NCBI GenBank assembly: GCA_019096155.1
Contig: JAHCVI010000002.1
Coordinates: 3,038,001 to 3,102,000 of the forward strand
Reading direction: 5' to 3'
Source: Staphylotrichum longicolle
Taxonomy: Eukaryota > Ascomycota > Sordariomycetes > Sordariales > Chaetomiaceae
Length of the DNA: 64,000 nt
The notes under the pieces were generated by a model. It did no database searches, had not been told where the DNA came from, and was given only the letters and a program-made list of their open reading frames with translations. Positions within the stretch are counted from its first letter, which is position 1. Every line of letters starts with the position of its first letter. Made by a program: the position numbers and the translations under genes. Of this stretch, positions 47,539 to 60,032 are shown piece by piece.

Positions 47539-49582
47539 ATGCCTCCGTCCTCATCCAAGGAAAAGCGCCTCGCCAAGCGCGCAGCTGAGGGGAAGGAGAA
47601 GAAGACGGTTGCCTCCCGGTCCAAGGCCAACTCCAAGAATGCCAGCGCCGCCGCGTCCGTAAACGGCGACGAGCCGGAGGTTGACGCCAACGGAAACCCT
47701 ATCGAGTCTGACGCCCCTGCCACCTCGGCCGACAAGATGGACGAGGTCAAGCGTCTCGCCGACCAGCTCGACAAGCACGGTCTTTCCGACCGCGTCACCA
47801 CCGGTGTCCTGGCATCTACTGCTGCCAGCAAGGACGTCAAGATCACCAGCGCGAGCTTGGTGTTCCACGGTCGGGTGCTCATCACAGATTCCACTCTCGA
47901 ACTCACCATGGGCCGGCGGTACGGCTTGTTGGGCGAGAACGGCTGCGGCAAGAGTACCATGCTGAAGGCTATCGCTGCTCGCGAGTACCCGATTCCCGAG
48001 CACGTCGACATCTACCTCTTGAACGAGGGTGCCCCTCCCAGCGACCTGGGCGCCCTGGAGTGGGTTGTCAAGGAGGCCGAGAACGAAATGGAGCGCCTTG
48101 ACAAGCTCGCCGAGAAGTTGCTCGAGGAGGAAGGCCCCGAATCCCCGGTTCTGATGGACCTCTACGATGTAAGAAGACGCTACATCTGTTTTCTCTTGGT
48201 GGCTCATTTTAACTGACCGATTCTTCAGCACATTGACTCGATGGACCCCTCGACGTTTGCGACTCGTGCCTCGCTGATTCTGACGGGTCTGGGTTTCAAC
48301 AAGACCACCATCCACAAGATGACCAAGGACATGTCTGGTGGTTGGAGGATGCGTGTTGCCCTTGCCAAGGCGCTGTTCGTCAAGCCCAGTCTGCTGCTCC
48401 TCGACGACCCCACCGCCCATTTGGATCTCGAAGCCTGCGTGTGGCTTGAGGAGTACCTCAAGAAGTGGGACCGCACCCTCGTGCTGGTTTCTCACTCGAT
48501 GGATTTCCTCAACGGTGTCTGCACCAACATGATTGACATGCGGGAGAAGAAACTGATCTACTATGGTGGTAACTACGACTCTTACATCAAGACGCGGTCC
48601 GAGCAGGAGGCGAACCAGATGAAGGCCTACCAAAAGCAGCAAGACGAAATCGCCCACATCAAGAAGTTCATCGCCAGCGCTGGTACCTACGCCAACCTGG
48701 TCAGGCAGGCCAAGTCTCGCCAGAAGATCCTGGACAAGATGGAGGCCGACGGCTTCATTCAGCCCGTCCATGTCGACAGGGTTTTCACTTTCCGCTTCGC
48801 TGATGTCGAGAAGCTGCCACCCCCGGTTTTGTCTTTCGACGATGTGACTTTCTCCTACTCGGGCGACAAGAAGGACGATCTTTACCGCAACATCGATCTC
48901 GGTTTTGACATGGACTCACGTACCGCGCTTGTCGGCCCCAACGGTGTGGGCAAGTCCACTCTTCTGCGTCTGATGACTGGCAAGCTGTCCCCTACGTCCG
49001 GTTCCGTGACGAGGCACACCCATCTGAAGCTCGGCCTCTACTCGCAGCACTCGGCTGAGCAGTTGGACCTCACCAAGTCGGCGCTCGACTTCGTCCGGGA
49101 CAAGTACAGTGACAAGTCGCAGGACTACCAGTACTGGAGACAGCAGCTCGGCCGCTACGGTTTGACGGGCGAGGCTCAGACGTCGCTGATCGGTACTCTG
49201 TCTGACGGCCAGAGGAGCCGTATCGTCTTCGCTCTTCTGGCTATTGAGGGCCCCAACATGCTGTTGCTCGACGAGCCTACGAACGGTCTCGATATCCCCA
49301 CAATCGACAGTTTGGCGGACGCCATCAACGCGTTCAGCGGTGGTGTCGTTGTCGTCAGCCACGACTTCAGGTACGTTCCTCCTTCCTCTCTCCCCATGCA
49401 CCCTTTTATCGGTCGCATTTGTAGCACCGTACTGACACTTCTTTTTCTTCTTCAGGTTGTTGGACAAGATTGCGAAGCAGATTCTGGTCTGCGAAAACAG
49501 GACGATCAAGCAATGGGACGGCACAATCTCCGAGTACAAGAACTACCTCCGCAAGAAGATGATTTCGGCGGGCGCTGTTTGA
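47539..49582 (+). CDS. ARB1: ABC-F ATPase Arb1, ribosome biogenesis factor
   Basis: Three exons (47539-48168, 48229-49370, 49456-49582) give 632 residues. A Lys-rich N-terminus precedes two ABC domains without membrane helices. Domain 1 has GENGCGKST, MSGGWRMRVALA and LLLLDDPTAHLDL. Domain 2 has GPNGVGKST, LSDGQRSRI and LLLDEPTNGLD. The stretch DPTAHLDLEACVWLEEYLKK and the long inter-domain linker (QEANQMKAYQKQQDEIAHIK) match yeast Arb1, an essential shuttling protein acting in 60S and 40S maturation. The closest alternative, Gcn20, lacks this linker pattern and has a longer N-terminal domain. The leader is C/T-rich just before the ATG. Confidence 0.93.
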
Positions 49583-51631
49583 AGCGGCTGAAGAGAGGCG
49601 TTTGTCTTCAGGAGGAGAGCAGAACGACACCCGCGCCGGTCCGCGGCGGGCGCGCCTCATGCGGGCCACACTGCAGGCACAGCAGAAGGGTCGCCACAGG
49701 GGCGCAACGAGATCGCACAGGGAGCGCTCCGAGCGGAGAAAAAATGATTGTTGGTTGGATCAAGTATAGCGGTCGTTATTTCGCACGATCATGGTGCTTT
49801 TGGGACGGGATAGACTGTGACTCTTGCTTCGTGTTGCACACTCTCCGCCATCATTACATATAGATGCATCGGTGGCTAGTTAGAAAACCGAGTAATGACG
49901 GGTACGGGAATGGATCATTGCTTCTTTGTAAATGCCAAGCATCTAGTGCGACTGAATCTTGTGCGGTGCAAGACATGGCCGCGACCGGTCGCGGTATTCT
50001 CTCCTTCTTTTTCACTCTCTTTTTGGATGTTGGGCTGCCACTGTAAAGTGATTGAGCTCGTGTTCGTCACTCTCTTGTTCCAAGGTTTGTGGATGCATCG
50101 TCGGGGCCCCGCCTGACCCCAGAACCCAACCCTCAGAGCCGAGGTGGGTCCAGGCCTGAGGCCATTCCCAAACCTGCGTCACATCGTTGCCCATCGCATC
50201 CGCATTTGCCGCGGCGCATGAGAAGTTTGGAAGGCGACGACCGCGAATCTTGAATGGAATGATACTTCGAGTTCAGGTGATGAATGGCATCGTTTGCCGT
50301 CCAGACTGAGCCAGAGTGTCGTCTAGTCATCCTGTCAGCCACCACAGATCAATCCCCGATGCGATGGCTGCCAGGTGGTCTCGAAGGTTTGGTGCTGCAC
50401 CCAAGTCTGGTTGGTTCGAGCCCCGGACCGTCGGCAAGAAAGCAGGGCTCCAGAAGCATGCTCCTTGGATGCACGTCCCAGCTTGCAGCCCCAGCGGGTA
50501 ATTGGCACCAGGGCTGAGGGCTGTTCCTGACATCGCAGGGGAGGGGTGGGGCTACGGTGTTAGCGAGTGGCAGCCGTTTGGTGAAGAGAGCCCAGGTGTG
50601 GCTGCTTCCCTTCGACGCCCAGCATGAAGGGCTGGGACGTGTTGAATATAAGAAGAAATGGTGGCATGGCGAGCGCAAAGCATGCATTACCGAAGGCGCC
50701 AATGGCTCACAGAGACAAAGGCGCTGGCTGGGATGATTCGAGGAGGCAGCAGGAGACCGATTGTGAATCCAGCGGGCTGGAGCCACTAACAGGGGGCAGG
50801 GGTGGGCCGAGGAAGGGGCTGACGTCTTGCCGGAGTGGCACCCACTTTGCTCAATCGATAGGCCGGGTGGATCATTGGATGGATCACCTTCGCGAGAGGT
50901 GCGAGGAAGCGGGTGTCAAAGGGGCATTTTGGGGGAAAGACTCTGCACGGCACACCAACGCAGCGAGGCAGATGTGGCCAAATCGAGAAGAGCGATCCGG
51001 CCTGGCAAACCCACGCCTGGCTCATGGATCCCCAACCACCAAATCCATCCTTCCCCAGCATCGCACCCTCTTCCTCGCATCATCACCATCATCACCCATC
51101 ACCACACCACTGCATCCTGCCTCCCAAGGATCGCCGGCAGTGCCGCCGTCCAACTTCAGGGACCGGGCCCGTAATTCCTTGATTGCCCGTTTTTGGTGAT
51201 TCGCCTCTGTTTTGCCCGTGCAGGTGCAGCCCCCCTGCACCAGACAACACCGCCGCGTAAACCGAGGCGAGATCGTGGCCTCCTGCCGACCGCGCGATTC
51301 CATCCGATCTGCTCACGAGCCCGCCAACGACACCACCATCGTGGACGACACCCGCTACCGTCGAGTCCAACAGCGTCTCCTTTGTGTCTGCCTCTGACAT
51401 CGACATCGACACCTTCTGTCCGGTGTGCACGAGAAACGCGACTCGATCTGTTCATGCAGCCACCTCGCCGCCGACAGCCTCAGCGGTGCAGCGAGATCGC
51501 AGCTTTTGGATTAGTGTCCTGATTCCCGACGTGATTTGCGCCGACGGAGTGCTCGATGGGCTCGCATAGACTGTAAAATACACAACAACTTGGATGAGGG
51601 TAGGATCACCGCCGAGAGTGGCCAGCTAACC
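49583..51631. other. Intergenic and INO80 leader
   Basis: 2 kb without a supportable gene. 51190-51630 probably holds the INO80 promoter and 5' leader. A GGTTCGAGCC string at about 50412 is not a tRNA. Confidence 0.55.
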
Positions 51632-54600
51632 ATGGACCACTTTTCGACTGTGCTGCAGCGGCCGCCTCATTTCAACGAGGACGGCAGCAATGGCGCCGCG
51701 GGCGAGGATCGAGGCCCACGCGGGGGATTGCGCGACATCCTGAACCCCGTGAGCTCGACGACACAAGCACCAGGGACGCCCGGGGCACCTGCGCCGCCTC
51801 GACCGCATTCATCATTCAGTTTGCGATCCCCGACCCAACAGCCCGATTACCACCATCAGAGCCCCTACTCCGCGACGCCATCAGCAACTGGGGCCCAACC
51901 GTCGGGATCGCGCTCGATTCTTAACAACCCATTTGGGGCTGCATCTACGCCATCGCTGCCGCCGCCTCTGCAGCCTCCGCCGAGCATTGCAGCGACATCG
52001 ACATCAGGATTGCAGCACCCGCCTCGGTCGCCTCTGCACGCGCCGCCCGCATACTATCCATCAGAAACCCGAGATCGGGAGTCGATACGCGAAAAGTCCG
52101 GGTCGAGTAGTTTCTACGACCCGACGACCGATAGCAGTCGAGAGCGCGAGCGCAGAGTTTCAGAAACGGGCTCCTGGCGTGCAGCAACGCAGACCTCTCC
52201 GCCAAAGGTAAGCAACCAATCTTAGGTTTGGGGAACGCTCCAACACCGGTGCATGGCACCAATGCACCAAGCCTCTCCCACTTTCCTTTGTCCCCAACTG
52301 AACCCATCCCTTGCCCCATCAACCTCTGCCACCATCGTCAGATTTGCATTTTACCCTCTCTTCTCTGCATCTCCATCGACAATTCCCAGCACGCCCAACA
52401 CGTCCACTTTTTTTTTTCTGTTCGCCGCGCAGACAGCGTGACTTCACGCATTTTCTCATTTCCCATACAAGATCCCGTTCCAGCTGATCCGACTGACGCG
52501 ATTTATTTTTTTTCCCTCGGCACGATTTAGACCCGCGATCCTTACAGTTACTCGCAATCGTCCTCGGAATACTACAACAACGGGACTTACGCATCCCCGA
52601 CGACCGCGTCTTATCGACCGCGGAGCCCCGTCACGCACCCTCACCCTTCGTCGACTGTGGGATCCACAAGCCCATCTATCAGACCCCCGACAATCACATC
52701 ACCCAGCGCGAGACATCTTGCGATGCCGAGCGCGACCACGAACGGGGCGGCATCGGCCGTCCTGCCAGCATTGGCACGGACCGAGTCGCCCGTTCCAGGA
52801 TCCAAGACGCCCTCCGCAAGTGTAAGCCGCCCTCGAGTTTGCGGAATTGATTGGGCCTGCTAACAGTCCATCTAGACTCCCAGCCGTGCTGCCGGCGTCA
52901 TGTCTTTCTCCAACATTCTTTCAAGCTCCGAGCCCGTATCCAAGCCTCGACCCACGTCGCCCGTTGCCGTCGATGACACACCTACCTTGACACATAGGGA
53001 AAAGGCGGACAAGGTGGTGAAAGTAGAAAAGGACAAGAAGCCAGTTCGCAAAAGCATTAAGGCGTCTCGCATCTCGGATATCAGGAGCACCGAGTCGACT
53101 CCGAAGATTCCCCGTCGCCCTGCACCCAAGCCGGAGACCCCGTCCACGGTGCGGATCCCTGTCAAGAGATCGGCCAACGGGTTTCCGAAGCACAAGGTCT
53201 TTTCCGCCGAGAAGGAAAAGAAGATTCGGGAGCTGATGGAGAAACTCGACAATGAAGACGTCGATGAGACCGACTTGAAGAAGAGCTACACTTGGAAGGA
53301 ACGTGCCCTGCGCCGACGACGAAAATGAACCGCCGGGATGTGTCCCGTCGACCGTCCGACGGAACGACTACGCTCAGATCGAAACCGACAGGCTCCAGTC
53401 ACATGCCGACTACGGCAAGTCGAGATACTTCGAAGTCAACTACGACGAGGCGCTCCAGGAGGTCAGGGAGCAGGAGCTTTTCGCTGAGAAGGAGCGGAAG
53501 AAGGACATGCAACGCAAGAGGCGCCGCGAGAAGTCGATGGCGACCACGATGGACCAACGAGCCGCAGCGCTTGCCAGGGCATCCGCCGCCCAGGATGAGG
53601 CCGAGCGCCAGAAATACATGCGTGAGGCTGAGCGGGCTAATAAGAAGGTCCAGCAGACCAAGTACATCTTGCAGAAGGGGCTCAAGGGTCCCGCTCGCAA
53701 CATGGGCCCGATCGAACCAAATCTTGAAGGTGGAACCATGGCCACATTCTCGGCCGAGAACATGGAGCCGGGCAAGGCCAAAGGGAAAGGGCGTGCCGGC
53801 GGCAGGCTCAAGAAGTCAAAGGAGCAGAAGCAAGCAGAGAAGGAGTCGGCCGAGGCTGCTCAGGCCGCTCTGGATGCGGGCGAAGAGTTACCCACCCGGG
53901 AGGAGACCGCCAAGATCCGCATCAAGTTCAGCAAGTCCAAGGCACCCAAGGACGACGACAAGGAGAACAAGGAGCCAAAGGAATCCAAGGAGAAGGAAAA
54001 GGCCGCCGAAGAGCCTAAAGACTCGCTCGAGACCAGGTTCCAGTCCAAGGGTTTCAACCAGATTTACGACCAAATCTGGCGTGACCTTGCCCGGAAGGAT
54101 GTGAACAAGGTCTTCAGGCTTGCCACGGATTCTTATTCGACCAAGGCATCGAATCTCAAAAAGACGGCGATCCTGGCCTCCAAGGAAGCGAAGCGCTGGC
54201 AGCTCCGGACCAACAAAGGCACCAAAGATCTCCAGGCCCGCGCCAAGCGTGTTATGCGTGACATGATGGGCTTCTGGAAACGGAATGAACGTGAAGAGCG
54301 TGATCTCCGCAAGGCAGCCGAGAAGCAGGAACTGGAGAACGCCCGGAAGGAGGAGGCGGATCGCGAAGCTGCACGACAGAAGAGGAAGCTCAATTTCCTC
54401 ATCTCGCAGACTGAGCTGTACTCTCACTTCATCGGCAAGAAGATCAAGACGAATGAGGTTGAGCGCAGCACCGATCACCCAGATGAAGCAGTGGAGGACA
54501 AGGATAGGATCCCGGAGCACACGCTCAACATTGAGGAGCCGACTGGGCCTGTCGGTTCCAAGGTCACCAACTTCGAGAACCTGGACTTCGATGCCGAGGA

Positions 54601-57455
54601 TGAGTCGGCTCTTCAGGCCGCTGCCATCGCCAATGCCCAGAACGCGATCGCGGAGGCGCAAAAGAAGGCCCGCGATTTCAACAAGGACGACAACAACATC
54701 GATGAAGACGGCGAGATGAACTTCCAGAACCCGACTGGCATGGGCGACGTCGAGATCGAGCAACCCAAGCTGCTCAACTGCCAACTCAAGGAGTACCAGC
54801 TCAAGGGTCTCAACTGGCTCGTCAACCTGTACGAACAGGGCATCAACGGCATTCTCGCCGACGAAATGGGCCTGGGCAAGACCGTGCAGTCCATCTCGGT
54901 CATGGCCTACCTCGCGGAGAAATACGATATCTGGGGCCCTTTTCTTGTCGTCGCTCCTGCATCAACGCTGCACAACTGGCAGCAGGAAATCACAAAGTTT
55001 GTGCCAGAGTTCAAGGTGCTGCCCTATTGGGGTACCGCGGCCGACCGCAAGGTCCTGCGCAAGTTCTGGGACCGCAAGCACACGACGTACAAGAAGGATG
55101 CACCCTTCCATGTCATGATCACGTCCTACCAGCTTGTCGTCTCCGACGTCGCGTACTTCCAGAAGATGAAGTGGCAGTACATGATTCTTGACGAGGCGCA
55201 GGCCATCAAGAGCTCGCAGAGCTCGCGTTGGAGGTGCCTGTTGGGCTTCCACTGCCGCAACAGGCTGCTGCTGACGGGTACGCCGATCCAGAACAACATG
55301 CAGGAACTCTGGGCCTTGCTCCATTTCATCATGCCGTCTCTGTTCGACTCTCACGATGAATTTAGCGAGTGGTTCTCCAAGGACATCGAATCGCACGCGC
55401 AAAGCAACACGAAGCTTAATGAGGACCAGCTCAAGCGTCTGCACATGATCCTGAAGCCATTCATGCTTCGCCGTGTCAAGAAACATGTCCAGAAGGAACT
55501 GGGCGACAAGATCGAGCTGGATGTGTTCTGCAACCTGACATACCGCCAGCGGGCCATGTACTCCAACCTGCGCAACCAGATCAGCATCATGGACCTCATC
55601 GAGAAGGCGACGCTTGGCGACGACGACTCGGCCAGCTTGATGAATCTCGTCATGCAGTTCCGCAAGGTCTGCAACCATCCCGATCTTTTTGAGCGCGCCG
55701 ACACATCGTCTGCCTTCTCCTGCGGCTACTTTGCCGAGACCGCGTCGTTTGTTCGAGAAGGACCAAATCCCACGGTGGGATACTCGACCCGGAGCTTGAT
55801 CGACTACGAGCTGCCGCGGCTTGTGTGGCGTGATGGTGGGCGTCTCAACAAAGCTGGCCCTGACAATTCGACTGCCGGGTTCCGGAACAAGTACCTGGAC
55901 CATATGATGAACATTTGGACACCCGATAACACGCGCGAAAGCCTGGAGGGCACGGACAACTTCTCTTGGCTCCGGTTTGCCGATACCAGCCCTCAGGAGG
56001 TTTATCATGCCAGCCACAAGGGCCTCTTTGCTCGCGCCGTGGACCTGGCGACGAAGAAAAACCGGTTGGCAAACATGAAGCTCGTCTACAGCGATCCCGA
56101 GGACCAGCATTGGACACCGGCACATGCGTTGTTCCAGATTAAGAAACGGGAAGACCGCAGGCCCTTCGCTGAGATCACCCAAGAAGGTGTGCTGGGCAAC
56201 CTTATGAACGTGGCCCGGTCCACGTATGATGATGTGGGCCTTGGGCGCCTTGAGCAGGCTGCTCGGCTGCGTGCCACAGCTCCGCCGATCGATGTGTCCT
56301 GCGACAGCCGCGGTTCTGTCATTGAACGCGAGAATATCCTGTTCAATGCATCCATGCGCAAGACGTTGTTTGGTCCCACGCCTGTGGAAGAGAAGGCATT
56401 CGCGACGCAGAAGGTGCCGTTGGAGCTCCTCCCTCCTCCTCCGCTGCTGCCCGCTCCAGACAAGGAGAAGCAGCGCTTCACCAACATCACTGTTCCGTCG
56501 ATGCAGCGCTTCGTCACCGACTCCGGCAAGCTCGCCAAGCTGGACGAGTTGCTGCGGCAGCTGAAGGAAGGCGGGCACCGTGTGCTCTTGTACTTCCAGA
56601 TGACGCGCATGATCGACATGATGGAGGAGTACCTCACCTACCGCAACTACAAATACTGCCGCCTGGATGGTTCTACCAAGCTCGAGGACAGACGCGACAC
56701 GGTCGCCGACTTCCAGACACGGCCCGAGATCTTCATCTTCCTCTTGTCCACGCGTGCTGGTGGTCTCGGCATCAACCTCACGACTGCCGACACGGTCATC
56801 TTTTACGACTCGGACTGGAACCCGACCATCGACTCGCAGGCCATGGACCGCGCCCATCGTCTCGGCCAGACCAAGCAGGTCACCGTGTACCGCCTCATCA
56901 CGCGCGGCACGATCGAGGAGCGTATTCGCAAGCGCGCCATGCAGAAGGAGGAGGTGCAGCGCGTGGTCATCACGGGCGGGTCCTCGGCGGCCGGTGGCGG
57001 CGGCGTCGACTTCTCGGGTCGTAGGGCGCCCGAGAACCGCAACCGCGACATTGCCATGTGGCTCGCCGACGACGAGCAGGCCGAGATGATTGAGCGGCGC
57101 GAGAAGGAGCTGCTCGAAAGCGGAGAGTATGACAAGATCCAGAAGAAGCGCGGGGGCGGCGGCGGGAAGCGGAAACGTGGTGCCGCGGGCGGAGGGGAGG
57201 CCGCGGCGGCGGTTAGTCTGGATGAGATGTACCATGAGGGTGAGTCTTCTTTTTTCCTCCTCCCGCTTCCCTTCTCATTATACTGACCTCACATGTCTAG
57301 GCGAGGGCCACTTCGACGACAACAAGGGCTCCGGTACGGCCACGCCCACAGCAGGCGACGACGGGCGGGCCGGCAAGCGCAAGAAGATGGGCGGCAAGAA
57401 GGCCAAGACGACGAAGCAGCGGCTGGCGATTGCCGACGGCGAGATCGACATCTGA
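51632..57455 (+). CDS. INO80: INO80 chromatin-remodelling ATPase, one frame break
   Basis: Four exons (51632-52207, 52531-52821, 52876-57239, 57301-57455) give about 1794 residues if one extra base in the A run at 53322-53325 is ignored. The disordered Pro/Ser-rich N-terminus is followed by a basic region, then the DBINO domain (RFQSKGFNQIYDQIWRDL). SNF2 motifs follow: ADEMGLGKTVQS (P-loop) and ILDEAQAIKS (DEAQ box). INO80 proteins carry a large insertion between the ATPase lobes, seen here as FRNKYLDHMMNIWTPDN and following. Lobe 2 has STRAGGLGINLTTAD and DSQAMDRAHRLGQ. It is the catalytic subunit that slides nucleosomes and exchanges H2A.Z. Intron 1 is long (323 bases) with two T runs. At 53326 the first frame hits TGA while the next frame continues into NEPPG and NDYAQIETD. 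Confidence 0.93.
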
Positions 57456-58389
57456 CCAACCAAGTAATGAAGGGGTAATGTTCCAGCGGCTGCTACATTC
57501 TCCCTTCCCTGGGGCAGGCCATCTCCAGATGGCGCCGCTCCGCAAGAGTTTGGTTGGTGTTGTGGCTGGGTTGTGGGGGGTGGTTCTGTAAGAATACGAG
57601 GAGGGAAGGACGGGAAGGCAAGTGTGTTTGTTAACTGGTTCTGTTTCGTTTGGCATATGATCTACGTACGCACCGCGCATACAACGGGAACCCAAAAAGA
57701 GGTGTTTTCTTCCCCCTTTTCATTTTCTGCGCTCGCTTTTCTCTTTTCTCAAGGATGGATGGATGGATGGACGAATGGGTCATTCGGGGGTTCTCTCTCT
57801 CTGGGTGTTTTTCGGTGGAGGTGTGGAAGAATGGGAGGGGAGGGATGCGAGGGTGGGGGGAAACATACAGCACAGCGACTGCGAGAGATTCGATTTCCTT
57901 TGTGGCATGTCTGATGCAGCTTAGCTTGGTGGGTGGAGGTGGTATAGACTTCATCATTTCTACTTCTCTGTCCGTGTGTTCAAAGGTCATTTGGGGGTTG
58001 GTGAGCTGAGCGGCCGCGGTGTTGGCGCGTGGTGTGTGTGGCAATGTATTGATGTGTGTGTATTCTTCAATCCGGATTCACCAGCAGGTGCAGATGGGAC
58101 ATCGTTAGATGGCAGCGCTAAAAAAGTTATTCACTGTTACTGTTACGGGGAAACTGGACGTGAACGAGATGTGAAAATGTACTTTTATTTCTTCCCCCCC
58201 TCGCCCCCTTGAGCGCATCAGTTAGAGGGCTGAACCTTCAAAACAGCAGTTGACAAAATGTGTGTGGCTATAACACTCGGCCCAATGCGCGAATACTACG
58301 GAGTGCTCTCTTGGCATGCCTTCCCACGGAGGCCGTTGTCTAAAAACCAATGCATCATAAACAGATAAAGGCCCAGTGAATCCTATCCA
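57456..58389. other. Intergenic with GGAT repeat
   Basis: Convergent 3' flanks. A (GGAT)4 microsatellite lies at 57753-57771. No gene was seen. Confidence 0.55.
57753..57771. repeat. (GGAT)n microsatellite
   Basis: Four perfect GGAT units plus GGA, in non-coding sequence. Confidence 0.85.
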
Positions 58390-58728
58390 TTAGGCGCTTG
58401 GTGGCGGCGAGCCGGTCTCGGGGGCTGAAAAGACCGATGACACGACACTCTGCGCCTCAGAGCTCGAACTTGGTGGGCCCTCGTCGTTCAGAGCCTCGAG
58501 CAGCGCTTCGTCGGTGAGATCCCTAGGTCGCAGTAACTCGTCGTCAGATGTAGGGTTGGCCTGCAATGACCACCTGCTCCCGAGCGATTGTGATGACGTT
58601 GGTGACATCTCAAAGCGAACCTTGGCGGGTACCGTCCTGTCGCAGGTGTGCAAGCTGCGCATGGCGCTCCGACTCATCTCCGTGGCTGCATCGAATAACG
58701 CTTGTGTCGGTATGGATAGAGATTCCAT
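58390..58728 (-). CDS. Small Ser-rich hypothetical protein or 3' exon
   Basis: A 112-codon ORF from an ATG at 58728. The frame is also open upstream to an acceptor-like ACAG (about 58750), so it might be the last exon of the promethin-like gene 300 bases upstream instead of a separate gene. It contains LRPRDLTDEALLEALNDEG, acidic and helical, then a Ser/Pro-rich end. No domain recognised. Confidence 0.4.
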   Translation of the reverse strand: MESLSIPTQALFDAATEMSRSAMRSLHTCDRTVPAKVRFEMSPTSSQSLGSRWSLQANPTSDDELLRPRDLTDEALLEALNDEGPPSSSSEAQSVVSSVFSAPETGSPPPSA

Positions 58729-59023
58729 CTTTTCTTTTCCTTTCTTGGACTGTTGGACATGCCCGACGCCGCTGTTTCTGGCTGGGTCTGCCAGGGCGCT
58801 CCCGGGGGCTGCCTAAGGCTCCAGAGCGTCTACGTCCGAGCCGGGGGCGGGGTGTACCGATGCCGGTTTTTCGGTTCCTAAGGTTTCCTCCTTCTTGATA
58901 TCTCGGCCTTCGCTTTTGACCCACGAAGTTGCCGAAGAAGACGATGGGTGGCCGCCGGGAGACGGGGCCGTTCCTTGTCATTGCCACCAGACGGAGCATC
59001 GGAAGTTGAGTTGGCAGTAGCCA

Positions 59024-59492
59024 CTAGGCCAAGGCCGAACTTCCAGCGGTGAAGAGGACGACGCCAAAAGCCCAGAAGAAGAGCGCAAAGGCGGATGAGA
59101 TGAGGAGAATGGGGGCAATGACGGTGATGGCGAAGCCGGTCCAGAACAAAACCAGGAAAATAAGGGCGGTGGAGACGATGGTAAGGATGGAGAAGATGGA
59201 AGCCAGAACAAAGAAGAAAATGGGCATCGCGGAGAAGGTTGCTTGCGTGACAATGAAGCTCTGGTGGGACATGTCAGCGGTTGGGTCAGCCATCGCGTCA
59301 GCCGTCGGGTCAGCCTTTTGGCCATGTGCTGACGACAGGCGCGTGCCAATGAGAACCTACGAATAGCAGCGGACGAGCTGCTGCGAACTCCCGGACTCTT
59401 TGGGAGACATTCTGTCGGGTCTCTGGAGACACGAAACGGTCAATCAGGCGCAAGACAAAGTCGAGCAGCTCTGCGACAGCGGGGACTGGCAT
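59024..59492 (-). CDS. Promethin/LDAF1-like lipid-droplet membrane protein
   Basis: Two exons (59492-59361, 59260-59024) give 122 residues. A short helical N-terminus (PETRQNVSQRVREFAA) precedes about 65 uninterrupted hydrophobic residues that form two or more hairpin-type helices (MPIFFFVLASIFSILTIV; FTAGSS near the end). This is the promethin pattern of proteins that help seipin form lipid droplets. The stop TAG at 59026-59024 is directly followed by in-frame WLLPTQ, so the end may be mis-resolved. The intron (59261-59360) consists largely of 12-base repeats containing CTGAC. Homology is by pattern only. Confidence 0.6.
59275..59325 (-). repeat. 12-base tandem repeat inside an intron
   Basis: Four imperfect copies of GGCTGACCCGAC-like units on the minus strand within the promethin intron. 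Each contains CTGAC, which equals the fungal branch-site consensus CTRAC. Confidence 0.65.
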
Positions 59493-60032
59493 GGTGATGG
59501 GCGAAGCGTCTGAATAATGGAATAAGCTGGAATCCTGGATATTGGCCGCAATGAATGAGGCTGAGCTGACAACTGGGAGAGGATGGAGAAGGCTGGACAA
59601 ATTGGACTTGGGGGTTGGATTGGGACTTGGGTCCGGGCCTGGGAATTGAGAATTGGGATCAGAGCAGAGCAGAAGTTGGTGGGAATCCTGCGGCGCATCG
59701 CGACTGCCCCAAAAAGTGCTGACGACGCGACACTCACTCTCATGACGTGTGGAAGGTGAAGATCGTCCGGAGGCCGCAGGGCTTAGCTGCAGGGGTTCCA
59801 TGCCTGCAGGACCTGTGTGAAACAGCCTTGGAGGCCGCAGCAAGCCAATGGCCATTGATGAAGGCGCCATTTTGTGGGCCACTTCTTTGTCTTCAAAAAG
59901 CAGCCCCGCCCCCGCAGTCGTGTGCCAAGGACTCGGATTCCCCTTCAACCCTGTCAGCAACGGCAACTAAAGCAAGAGCTTCCCTCCACTGAGACACTTG
60001 AGACACCGCTTCGTTCAACAAACACCAACATC
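59493..60032. other. Divergent promoter region
   Basis: Promoters of the promethin-like gene (minus) and the glycine-zipper gene (plus). No other gene was seen. Confidence 0.5.

Noticed and set aside
47551..48771. 406-codon antisense frame over ARB1
   Set aside because: A shadow of conserved ABC-F coding sequence on the plus strand, and it ignores a clear intron.
50340..50450. GGTTCGAGCC string resembling a tRNA B box
   Set aside because: The flanking bases do not form a T stem, and no A box or acceptor stem fits.
53254..53380. A 75-base intron GTGCCC...CTCAG to explain the INO80 frame break
   Set aside because: Splicing there leaves the wrong phase for IETDR, while dropping one A restores frame exactly.
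54962..57235. 757-codon open frame antisense to INO80
   Set aside because: It mirrors the codon structure of the INO80 ATPase exon, has no domain of its own, and GC-rich codon bias creates such antisense frames.
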